Positions 51,701-58,426 of a stretch of DNA of 64,000 nucleotides are shown in pieces. How positions within the stretch are numbered: position 1 is the stretch's first letter; the number at the start of each line of letters is the position of its first letter. The position numbers and the translations under genes were made by a program. The notes under the pieces were generated by a model that made no database searches, was not told where the DNA came from, and was given only the letters and a program-made list of their open reading frames with translations. The DNA comes from Xenorhabdus sp. BG5 (GTDB taxonomy: Bacteria; Pseudomonadota; Gammaproteobacteria; Enterobacterales; Enterobacteriaceae): the NCBI RefSeq assembly GCF_015163665.1, contig NZ_JADEUG010000008.1:1-64000 (forward strand). The letters are read 5' to 3'.

Positions 51701-52020
51701 ACGTGCTTACCGCATCGCTCAGTTATGCGCTTTGCCCCAAAGGTAGTAGCCATCCGCTTTTCGGCACTATTATTCTTGATGAAGCTTTTTCCCGTAGTTC
51801 TCATGCGGTTGCAGGCAGGATAATTGCCGCACTCAAAGAGTTTGGTCTGCACGCAATATTTATCACACCTAACAAGGAAATGCGGCTGTTGCGCCATCAT
51901 ACTCGCTCGGCTATCGTCGTTCATCGACGCGGCCAGAATTCAAATATGGTTTCCCTGAGTTGGGAAGAGCTTGAAAAACACGATCAACGGAGAACACACA
52001 AGCAACATGAACTCCCCTGA
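48718..52020 (+). CDS. jetC: Wadjet defence protein JetC (SMC-like ATPase)
   Basis: JetC is the SMC-family motor of Wadjet, which extrudes DNA loops using ATP. The 1100-residue protein has Walker A GPTGSGKT at residues 43-50 and two long coiled-coil arms (about 255-430 and 610-830). Between them lies a hinge-like globular part (PFVAELIQVKPEEAPWRGAI region, near 475-600). The C-terminal head has the ABC signature GGSGGEK near residue 985 and Walker B TIILDEA near 1020. AGGAGG lies 5 nt before the ATG. All ATPase motifs look intact. Confidence 0.95.
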   Translation: MKQETLLMKNDSFILTNIELFNWGGFQGLHQAAINQAGTAVIGPTGSGKTTLVDALMTLLCANPRYNLASTGGHESDRDLISYVRGVSGPGDGGEGQSHIARLGKTVTGIAATLEREGQLVRLGALLWFDTTSFSATDMKRLWLFSDSPEQTLERWLNVYHDGGTRLLKQMEKETTGLWTWSNKKQYLARLRDYFDVGENAFTLLNRAAGLKQLNSIDEIFRDLVLDDHSAFERAKEVANSFDDLTEIHQELETARKQQQSLQPIALNWAKHQEQQIQLADKLVLESLLPIWFAEQASHLWQQEIHRLETALDEAETKEAHLRVQLESQKKVITDCMQRYLQVGGANIDELNDRINDWQSTLTQREILAHQYQQLTHNLGFSSVLTQPQLEENQHEAEARFEQLTHEIKLKQDEVYQKGALRHNVAEQLRQLELESTEIARRPDSNLPAHYQAFRSELAKALNIDETNLPFVAELIQVKPEEAPWRGAIERAIGSHRLRILVSPESAPVALRWVNQRHNRLHVRLLEVKLPHSPARFFDDGFTRKLLWKDHPWIEAVKVLLANIDRHCIDSPEQLRNIPHAMTVQGLMSGKQHFYDKQDQKRLDEDWLTGFDNRDRMTFLAKEISRLQKQMAIADQELESVKGEASQLQHQVILLQKIQQIDFNNIDVQGAIRRLAELKERLENLTHPDSDASAAKLLMTQAQQVENELEKQLQKANKDSGGLEKSLETALATEQQAQRVAQQGISAEERQLSALHFPIITIEQLSDIHELERQHMRKLQDEIEKLKEKLHDLNMELTRRMSEAKRVDTGALAEIGTVLVDIPAYLQRLQKLTEEALPEKLHRFLDYLNRSSDDGVTQLLSHIEHEVLMIEERLSELNATMFRVDFQPDHYLRLVTKKVNHESLRTFEKAQRQLNAARFVDDNGESHYKALQELVALLRDACERNRTLGAKALLDPRFRLEFAVSVMNRHTGNVIESRTGSQGGSGGEKEIIASYVLTASLSYALCPKGSSHPLFGTIILDEAFSRSSHAVAGRIIAALKEFGLHAIFITPNKEMRLLRHHTRSAIVVHRRGQNSNMVSLSWEELEKHDQRRTHKQHELP

Positions 52021-53152
52021 CGAAATCGCTAAGAAACTTTCCAACCAATGGTACAACTCAAAGCTCCGTGCTGAACGCCTACTCCCACCAGGTAACTGGC
52101 CATTGAGTCTTCCCATTGGTAAACCCACCTCAAGGGAATTTACTAAAAATACTCAACAAGTTTTGGAACACGTTCGGGCATGGAGGAATGTGAAGATCGG
52201 ACGAGTCGAATGGGAGTTAGTGAGTTATCGGGCAAGTAATATGCCAATATCCATGCCATTGCGTTGGGTTTTACAGGAGCCTTCAGAATGGATTGATGCC
52301 ACCAAGGATCCAGTGGTCAGTTGTGAGTTCAGATTACTTGAGGAAATTATCGAACATGTCAACACTGTTTTCCATCCACTATTGATCAAGAATCGTTCAC
52401 TTTGGATATATCGAAATCCTCAAGAGGTCATTACAGCAGCCAAGTTGGCCAACCGCTTAACACCGGGATACGCAAATGGACGACCATTGAGATTATTGTC
52501 AGGACTAGGGGTGGATACAAAATTTATTGAAAATAATACATCATTACTAACCAGGCTCTTGGACGAACGGTTTATGGGAGAAGCCAGTAAACAAGGTTTA
52601 ACAGCTTTTTTGGATGCTCTTGATGAAAACAACCATTGGGTACTAGTAATACCGCTGTCACCAGGATTATTACCCTTTAAAAAAAGTAAAGTCACCACGG
52701 CAGAACTGGCTGAAATTAAACTGCCTGCTGCACGCTTGCTCATCATTGAAAATGAACAATGCCAGCATCAACTACCAACTTTACCTGACACCATCGCCAT
52801 CTTAGGCACAGGCCTTGATTTGCAATGGTTATCTAACCCTGCTCTGAAAGAAAAATCCGTTGCCTACTGGGGAGATATGGATACCTGGGGACTTTTGATG
52901 TTAGCAAGAGCCAGAAAATATCACCCAACTCTTTCTGCATTACTAATGCATCGAGAGTTGTTTGATGAACATGCCAGTCATAGGGCTGTTCCTGAGCCGG
53001 TAAAAGCACAAGACATCATTCCTGATGGTTTGCTGAACGAAGAAGCTGATTTTTATTACTATTTAGCTAATCTACAATACGGCCGCCTTGAACAAGAATT
53101 CCTCCCGATAGATGTAGTAACTTCGGCATTAATGAGCTGGGGAACGGATTAG
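52007..53152 (+). CDS. jetD: Wadjet defence protein JetD (DUF3322/DUF2220, TOPRIM nuclease)
   Basis: JetD is the nuclease of Wadjet, structurally related to topoisomerase VI A (Spo11-like). The protein (381 aa from ATG 52007) has an N-terminal DUF3322 region and a C-terminal DUF2220 domain with TOPRIM-type acidic residues: the Glu of LLIIENEQ and the Asp pair of YWGDMDTWGL. Its start lies 14 nt inside jetC; a GGAG is 14 nt upstream. The frame from 51971 would add 12 residues. It is the last gene of the operon and ends cleanly. Confidence 0.93.
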   Translation: MNSPDEIAKKLSNQWYNSKLRAERLLPPGNWPLSLPIGKPTSREFTKNTQQVLEHVRAWRNVKIGRVEWELVSYRASNMPISMPLRWVLQEPSEWIDATKDPVVSCEFRLLEEIIEHVNTVFHPLLIKNRSLWIYRNPQEVITAAKLANRLTPGYANGRPLRLLSGLGVDTKFIENNTSLLTRLLDERFMGEASKQGLTAFLDALDENNHWVLVIPLSPGLLPFKKSKVTTAELAEIKLPAARLLIIENEQCQHQLPTLPDTIAILGTGLDLQWLSNPALKEKSVAYWGDMDTWGLLMLARARKYHPTLSALLMHRELFDEHASHRAVPEPVKAQDIIPDGLLNEEADFYYYLANLQYGRLEQEFLPIDVVTSALMSWGTD

Positions 53153-53484
53153 TACATATAAAAGCCGAAAAATTAAGTGGCGAAGAATGATATTTGGACC
53201 AATCCTTATAACACGCACTGTTGCCCGACTCCCATTAATAGCCATTGCTTATGTGTGCCAGGATAACATGCGGTATAAATAAATTTCAGTTGCCAAGGAT
53301 GACGGAAGTGTACCCCAAATAGGAATACTATGTACGATTCAATAAATTGATGACATACCCACTTTCACTATTCATCAGATTAGCAGGCTTATGAAGTGCC
53401 CGAGAGCCTTATACCACTATAACTCATTGTGGCAGGCCATCAGGATTTTTCATTATTATTTTTCTGAAAAAGAAAGAAAAAACA
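53153..53484. other. Non-coding gap after jetD
   Basis: About 330 nt between jetD and the next minus-strand hairpin show no convincing gene, repeat or RNA. Codon-like stretches are too short and interrupted to assign. Confidence 0.5.
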
Positions 53485-53512
53485 AACGGCAGAACCTTTA
53501 GGTTCTGCCGTT
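53485..53512 (-). terminator. Strong terminator for the minus-strand gene at 53519
   Basis: A 12-bp stem AACGGCAGAACC / GGTTCTGCCGTT with a 4-nt loop is followed on the minus strand by TGTTTTTTC. Confidence 0.85.
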
Positions 53513-53518
53513 ACAGAC

Positions 53519-53776
53519 TTATAACTGGCGCTGCTCCAGGCTGGAATAAATCGTTTTGATTTCATCTTTTAAACTTTCTCCACGATATACCATCGACGTA
53601 TCGTACCGTTGATACTTCTCTTCTCGCTCGGCGCTTAAATCTTTGCGTTCCTTATATTCAAACTGCAAGGCATTAAATTCAGAGGCGAAAAGGTATTTAG
53701 CCAGTAATCCTCTGGGTAAAGACGCTGGCTGGATCTCAAACAAATCCATATCACCAAAGACAATTTTGAAGATCAT
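53519..53776 (-). CDS. Hypothetical 85-residue protein
   Basis: I do not recognise this protein. It is charged and largely helical in its second half (FNALQFEYKERKDLSAEREE, KYQRYD), begins MIFKIVFGDMDLFEIQ and has no signal peptide or membrane segment. A strong terminator follows the stop by 6 nt, which supports a real transcript. The start is uncertain: ATG 53776, TTG 53779 and ATG 53746 are all possible, and none has a clear ribosome-binding site. It may be a fragment of a larger island gene. Confidence 0.45.
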   Translation of the reverse strand: MIFKIVFGDMDLFEIQPASLPRGLLAKYLFASEFNALQFEYKERKDLSAEREEKYQRYDTSMVYRGESLKDEIKTIYSSLEQRQL

Positions 53777-53893
53777 CAATAGCAGCCATATAGGAATTCA
53801 TGGATGACAGAAGGAACTGGCTATTTTTTGATAGAGAAGCGTACTGATAAAACCATATTATCATTTTGTTTTTATTTATAATTTTCTATCTAA

Positions 53894-54094
53894 AGTAACG
53901 ATAAGAAAACAGAGACTTTGGGCTCATTCAAATATCGTGCTGGAAGAATCCCTTCTCTCGACGATAAGTACCATTTAGCGTTCGATTCATCTCTGCAAGC
54001 ACAGGATTTGAATGAGGATTCGGTACTTAAATGGCTTAACTTCATTCCACCACTGGAACAGGCACTCTTTATCAATCTGAGGAGATGGGTCTAG
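53894..54094 (+). pseudogene. Start-less open frame, possible C-terminal fragment of a lost gene
   Basis: A 66-codon plus-strand frame runs from a stop at 53891 to TAG 54092. It encodes protein-like sequence (YRAGRIPSLDDKYHLAFDSS, VLKWLNFIPPLEQALFINL) but has no ATG and no ribosome-binding site. Its composition looks more coding-like than the surrounding DNA. The family is not recognised. Confidence 0.35.
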
Positions 54095-54503
54095 CTCATT
54101 TAATTTTTCTATTGCTTTTTCTTACTTCAATTACTTGAAAGGAAATATAAAGGGTTTCATTACGTCCGCCTTATAACGTTATGCCTTAAGATGAGGCGAC
54201 GGTAAGGCGTACCGTTTTTCTCCCCCGTCGAGATAACCTCGTCTAATACCATTGTGCTATGTCTGGTGATTTTTCACCCAACCCTGATTACTCCGAAATA
54301 GAGCAATTAAACCTAATCAAAGAGTTATGAATAGACATAGATGTAATTCATTGATTGTTATTAACTTCAACCATTGGGGAAAGTTAACCAGACAGAGTGT
54401 ATCTAACTCGTTGAATTTGTTTAATTCCGTTAGGTGGCTGGAATCACTTTGCTGGTGGATTTACGAGCAAGGTGTAGATATGCAGCTTGGCAGTGATGTG
54501 CGA
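54095..54503. other. Non-coding island DNA with no assignable gene
   Basis: About 410 nt hold only a near-palindrome around TTATAACGTTATG (about 54171) and a 64-codon open frame (54327-54521) with no ribosome-binding site and no recognisable similarity. It is best read as decayed or spacer DNA. Confidence 0.45.
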
Positions 54504-55058
54504 TCATGGCTTGTAAATTGATACAATTGAGTGCACAAGAATGTAATTACATGGCCTTGCAATCGCCCCTACTCCATCACGGTTAGGCCAATATCTTTCC
54601 TTAAACCATGCTCTAAGATTGTGACGTGTCGGGAAATGGACGCAACCAAAATTAGGATCAAAAAAGTCAACACCATAGAAAGTTACTGCCAGCCCAATAG
54701 CATGATCTCCATAAGCCAAAGCTTCATAACCTTCATAGATAGTTGCTAAGTTTTCTACAATATTGTCTTCACCATAACGGCTTACATGCATATATAATAA
54801 TCCATTTTCATTAAGAAATTTCATGCCATCCATGCTTTTAGCTTTAAGATTTTCAACTAATTTTATGTAACTAGGAATTTTTATATTTCCTGGAAATAGG
54901 TGAGACTTTCCTGATTTGTGCATCTTTACCCAAGCCATTACTAAACTACTACAGGCTCCGTTTTGCATAGTCGAAGAGAAATTAAGAGGAAAATGCAGAG
55001 TTTGATTGAAGCGAAATACCCAATTCCCTTCAAATTCATTAGCATCTAATAACGACAT
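54504..55058 (-). CDS. YopT-like (peptidase family C58) cysteine-protease candidate
   Basis: From ATG 55058 (GGGGG 9 nt upstream) the 184-residue protein shows the C58 catalytic pattern. Cys36 lies in MQNGACSSLVMAW, His119 in YGDHAIGLAV and Asp134 in VDFFDPNFG. The DHAIG...FFDPNFG spacing of 15 residues between His and Asp is close to that of Yersinia YopT, whose protease clips prenylated Rho GTPases. The protein lacks a signal peptide and has little N-terminal extension. The family assignment rests on these motifs; target and secretion route are unknown. A longer frame starts at 55112. Confidence 0.7.
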   Translation of the reverse strand: MSLLDANEFEGNWVFRFNQTLHFPLNFSSTMQNGACSSLVMAWVKMHKSGKSHLFPGNIKIPSYIKLVENLKAKSMDGMKFLNENGLLYMHVSRYGEDNIVENLATIYEGYEALAYGDHAIGLAVTFYGVDFFDPNFGCVHFPTRHNLRAWFKERYWPNRDGVGAIARPCNYILVHSIVSIYKP

Positions 55059-55497
55059 TTTTAAATACCCCCATTCACTATAAGTTTGGTTTACGAAAAA
55101 GATTAAGGGCAAAAATATGTTAAAAACAGGATATATTGGTTTTGTCTAATGTAAAGGGTTTTTAAAAAGCATTTTAGTAAAGATTCTGAACAAGCTCTAT
55201 ATGCCAGTAAATTAAGTCGATTCCACTAAAATGCCGGAATTAAACCCAACTCATTGATATTCTCAAAATCCTCCAACGAAAGAAGCTGAACGATGTGCAG
55301 CTTTACATATCGCTCCAAACTCTGCGCTTCAGGGTATTTTAGCTTTATCAATGGATTATAAGGTCAGGTGAAAGTTTTACGCGATTTTGTGAGTTAAGTC
55401 CGCTAAAGGGCTTTGCATTGTCCGTGATACCTGAGCTTTGTACCCTGTGGGCTGGTGGAGCCGTTTGCTGGTAATTGAGCGAGCAGTAATCCCCACA

Positions 55498-55567
55498 AAC
55501 ACCTTTCCTTATTTCAGTTACGTATATTAGCTTGAACATCTATATCGTAACGGAAAGGTGTTTTTCT
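55498..55567 (+). ncRNA. Highly structured element: nested stems ending in a T run
   Basis: An 11-bp outer stem AACACCTTTCC / GGAAAGGTGTT (55498-55508 with 55552-55562) encloses an inner stem GTTACG / CGTAAC (55517-55522 with 55546-55551). TTTCTT follows the outer stem. This may be the 3' end of a small RNA with an intrinsic terminator, or a mobile-element remnant. The rest of the 55113-55656 gap shows no convincing gene. Confidence 0.4.
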
Positions 55568-55656
55568 TGGTATAACCTCGGGGCTCCACCTGCATAGCGG
55601 GTAGTTTTATGTTTAAGCAGCTTACGCCACTTAAACTGGCTAAAGCCAAAATAATA

Positions 55657-55682
55657 AGAGCGCCTGAATCGGCGCTTTTATT
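55657..55682. terminator. Bidirectional terminator downstream of the 55714 gene
   Basis: A 6-bp GC-rich stem AGCGCC / GGCGCT with loop TGAATC is flanked by AATAATAAG and TTTTATTAT, so it can act in both directions. It lies about 30 nt past the minus-strand stop at 55714. Confidence 0.7.
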
Positions 55683-55713
55683 ATAATTAACAATTGAGCC
55701 ATATTATTTTTGA

Positions 55714-56526
55714 TTACTCTTCTTTCGGGGTATAATTCCAACCGGACGAACCACCAAAAGTAGCACCACCGTAACCACTACTTTGAGTGCCTAACGTGCC
55801 CGAAGATTTGGCACTAACACCAAGTACTCCTTGCATTTTCCCCGCTCCATTTAAAGGAACTAATCCTTTAGTATTCCTCATCTGTTGCTTAAAACTCCAT
55901 GTAACATCGGTGATAATCATACTTTTTTTAAGTGTATCAATATCATTCATATATATTCGTAATGAATATGGGATGGTAAAATCCTCAGTATAATTGATAG
56001 AAAATATATTTTTTCTTTTAAAAACTGCACTGCCTGCGAAATTAAGTGCTTTAACGGAGTGAGTTGTACAGTTCACTCCAGTTACATCATAAGTATCAAT
56101 TATTTTTCCAAATCTCTGAGTGGATTCGGGCGCGGAAGTTCCACCTATATTTTTACCTGTATACCATAGTCCTTTAAAATACCTAGTTATTGCAAAAATA
56201 TCAGCATCTCTAATATTATAAACTTGAGCTTCCATTCTATAAAGCTCGGTTGACATATATTCTATTGCTTCATTATTTTGCAACCAAATTAAAACACCAT
56301 CACCAGTTATTCCTAACGGCCCAGTATCAGCGTAACGACCATAGGTAAATACACTTATTCCACTTTCTGCATGAACAGAAATAAATGTATGGCCTGTTCC
56401 CTTTGTTTCTACCCATAAAAAAACACCCTTAGGCAGCCATCGACAGGTAGTGTCATACATATTTAATGTATGTGAATCAAGTTTATCTAATATTCTTGAT
56501 TGCCTAATTATATCTCTATTATTCAT
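55714..56526 (-). CDS. Papain-like-fold candidate, possible effector enzyme
   Basis: The 270-residue protein (ATG 56526, AAGGAAG about 9 nt upstream) has His46 in ETKGTGHTFISVHAESG and Cys153 in VTGVNCTTHSVKAL. A His followed much later by an NC-box is the order of circularly permuted NlpC/P60-like (papain-fold) enzymes, which include amidases and acyltransferases. The C-terminus (about residues 225-270) is Gly/Ser-rich. There is no signal peptide. The membrane-protein gene before it overlaps its start by 8 nt. The enzyme call is a hypothesis; I do not recognise a named family. Confidence 0.5.
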   Translation of the reverse strand: MNNRDIIRQSRILDKLDSHTLNMYDTTCRWLPKGVFLWVETKGTGHTFISVHAESGISVFTYGRYADTGPLGITGDGVLIWLQNNEAIEYMSTELYRMEAQVYNIRDADIFAITRYFKGLWYTGKNIGGTSAPESTQRFGKIIDTYDVTGVNCTTHSVKALNFAGSAVFKRKNIFSINYTEDFTIPYSLRIYMNDIDTLKKSMIITDVTWSFKQQMRNTKGLVPLNGAGKMQGVLGVSAKSSGTLGTQSSGYGGATFGGSSGWNYTPKEE

Positions 56527-56947
56527 ATGTGTTCTTCCTTGCAAGGATATAAATAATAATCATTGAGATAGGAAATGAGATTAATATAAAATGTATGTCA
56601 TAATTTTTAATGAATTTAAAAAAAGTCGAAAAATTTAAGACGTAGATAAATGTAGAAATGTTATTTAATAAGGTAATTAAAAATATAAAAAAAATTATTC
56701 TAAAACTGTTTCTTAATTTTTTTCGTAACAAAAACACAATCGTACATAAAACAAATAAAAAATTGTTAGTCAACATTACATAATCAGTAGCACTAATAAA
56801 AAAAGACAATTCAGATGGAGTGTATTCTTTGCTTGCCCGTAGAGTTATTACTTCTTTTATAGTTAAATCAATAGAAATAAATCCTATATTGCTGATAATA
56901 AATAATAACATTATTATCAGCATATTAAATAATGACTTAATCCACAT
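56519..56947 (-). CDS. Small four-helix membrane protein, partner of the 55714 gene
   Basis: The 142-residue protein has four hydrophobic segments (about residues 8-28, 52-72, 80-105 and 115-137) and is rich in Phe, Ile, Asn and Lys. It has no recognisable domain. It is co-transcribed with and overlaps the papain-like candidate. In toxin-immunity pairs a small membrane protein beside a toxin is often the immunity partner, though here it is the upstream gene. The region is distinctly AT-rich relative to the core genes. Confidence 0.6.
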   Translation of the reverse strand: MWIKSLFNMLIIMLLFIISNIGFISIDLTIKEVITLRASKEYTPSELSFFISATDYVMLTNNFLFVLCTIVFLLRKKLRNSFRIIFFIFLITLLNNISTFIYVLNFSTFFKFIKNYDIHFILISFPISMIIIYILARKNTYE

Positions 56948-57100
56948 TTAACTCTCCCTATCATTTCTTTTCTAAAACTAACCTAGCTGAAAAATTCTTT
57001 ATCTTGCCCATGATAATTGCATGTTTTTGATATACCGCAGGACAGGATATACCAGAATTATTTATATATTCTAGTACAGGTGACAATAAAGCAGGAAAAA

Positions 57101-57298
57101 TTATTCTTCTGGCAGGCTATTCCTTGTCAGTTTCAGCATCCATTCGATAGCACTATCAAGATTCAGGCTCAGGTTGCTACGAATACCTTGTTTACTTTTC
57201 TTGCGCAAGTAATGCTGACCGTACTCCGCAAGCGCCTCCGGCATATCCATGCCAAAACGAGTTACAGAAACGGGTTTATTCAGATTATTGCCTTTCAT
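57101..57298 (-). CDS. Uncertain 65-residue ORF in the integrase remnant zone
   Basis: The frame encodes MKGNNLNKPVSVTRFGMDMP, then EALAEYGQHYLRKKSKQG and SLNLDSAIEWMLKL. It looks protein-like but I do not recognise a family. The frame extends upstream to 57364 without support. It may be a fragment of a gene disrupted together with the neighbouring integrase. Confidence 0.3.
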   Translation of the reverse strand: MKGNNLNKPVSVTRFGMDMPEALAEYGQHYLRKKSKQGIRSNLSLNLDSAIEWMLKLTRNSLPEE

Positions 57299-57364
57299 AA
57301 TAAGCAAGATAGGAGTGATAAAGGTATTTACGGGGATTGAACGGCATAATTTCCGCATTGCCAA

Positions 57365-57780
57365 TTAACAGGCAATCAGGTAGCCGCAAAAATCGACCAG
57401 TGGATCTGTGCCACGTTTGATATCTAACGCCTCCGCAGATTTCTGTTGTTCTGCCAGTAAACCTTCGCTCCACCGTTTATTATTGGCGTGCCATTCACGG
57501 GCGATCCGTTCAAAGGTATATGCCCCCTTTGATTCAGCTTGTGCGTTTTTTTCTCTGCTTTGGCTTCATCCCGTTTAGCACGTGTATCAGCTAATGAAAC
57601 AACGGGATAAACACCAAAGGCCAGCCGATCTTCTTTTTTGTCGGTGGGGCGGTGATATTTCATGCGCCAGTATTTAGAACCGCGCGGCGTGATTTCGAGA
57701 TATAAGCCAGCGCCATCCGCTAATTTATAAGATTTCTCTTTCGGTTTTGCAGTCTCGATTTGTCGGGCGTTTAGTTTCAT
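57365..57780 (-). pseudogene. Decayed P4-type tyrosine integrase beside tRNA-Leu
   Basis: From ATG 57780 the N-terminal arm-binding domain is clear: MKLNARQIETAKPKEKSYKL, ADGAGLYLEITPRGSKYWRM and GVYPVVSLADTRAKRDEAK. A frameshift in a run of seven A near 57555 moves the frame; in the shifted frame the core-binding start ESKGAYTFERIAREWHANNK follows. The sequence then departs from integrase and stops at 57365, with no catalytic Arg-His-Tyr domain. The gene starts 165 nt from the 3' end of tRNA-Leu, the usual integrase position for islands at this site. Confidence 0.85.
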
Positions 57781-57944
57781 TTTTGGGGCACATTTACAAT
57801 CGAAGTGTAGATGCCCCAAATTATGCCCCTTGGTGCTTGTTGATTGCAACAGACCATAGTAGACGTCAAAATAACTAAGTATCTTGATTTATTGGAGTTT
57901 TTTGGGAGTTTGTAGACTTGGGTATACGTTAGAAAACTAACGAA

Positions 57945-58029
57945 TGGTGCCGAAGGCCGGACTCGAACCGGCACACCCGAAGGCGGTTGATTTTGAATCA
58001 ACTGCGTCTACCGATTTCGCCACTTCGGC
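57945..58029 (-). tRNA. leuX: tRNA-Leu(CAA)
   Basis: The minus strand reads GCCGAAG at the acceptor 5' end and CTTCGGC plus ACCA at the 3' end. The anticodon stem GTTGA / TCAAC encloses loop TTCAAAA, anticodon CAA. A long variable arm and the T-loop GGTTCGAGTCC are present, typical of class II tRNA. Encoded CCA is visible. In E. coli the equivalent leuX is a hotspot for island integration and lies near the lptG-lptF-pepA-holC block, as here. Confidence 0.95.
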
Positions 58030-58292
58030 ACTGAAATGATTCGGAGAACGGGGGCCATTATACCTGTCAGAAGCGCATTCGCAACACTTATCCTTTCGAT
58101 TTTGTCCAAGTGACGAAAAAAGAATCGCTTGTTCTATTTTTTCACCAGTTTTTACCAGCAACACTTAAAATCAAACCACTTTTTCCACTCTAATCCCGCA
58201 AATCCTTCCTCACACAATTCTTTCCAGCCAATAGACAACCTCTAAACTCCTTATATAATTCAAAACAATACACTGCTATGAGGTAAATTATC

Positions 58293-58379
58293 ATGACTAT
58301 TATCAGTTGGATTTTTACAGGTATCCTGTTGGGTATCGTTATTGGTGCCATTATGGCGATATTTAAGAAAAACAAATAA
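58293..58379 (+). CDS. 28-residue membrane peptide
   Basis: ATG 58293 has GAGGT 8 nt upstream and begins a 28-codon frame, MTIISWIFTGILLGIVIGAI followed by MAIFKKNK and a TAA stop. It is one hydrophobic helix with a basic C-terminal tail, like known small single-pass membrane proteins of enterobacteria. The layout suggests an inner-membrane peptide with its tail in the cytoplasm. No family is recognised. It stands between tRNA-Leu and ampH. Confidence 0.6.
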   Translation: MTIISWIFTGILLGIVIGAIMAIFKKNK

Positions 58380-58426
58380 CTGCTTTATTCCTTCACTTGA
58401 ATGCTCCCTGATTGGTTAATCCAAAA

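Noticed and set aside
54327-54521. 64-codon plus-strand open frame
   Set aside because: No ribosome-binding site, no family similarity, and it runs into the end of the convergent protease candidate.
55348-55539. 63-codon minus-strand open frame in the gap before the structured element
   Set aside because: It lacks a ribosome-binding site and a recognisable domain, and it overlaps the first arm of the structured element. A phage-remnant origin is possible but not supportable.
57945-58029. Search for a second copy of the tRNA-Leu 3' end as an attachment-site repeat inside the island
   Set aside because: No convincing direct repeat of the tRNA 3' end was seen by eye between 43.7 and 57.9 kb, so no att pair is reported.
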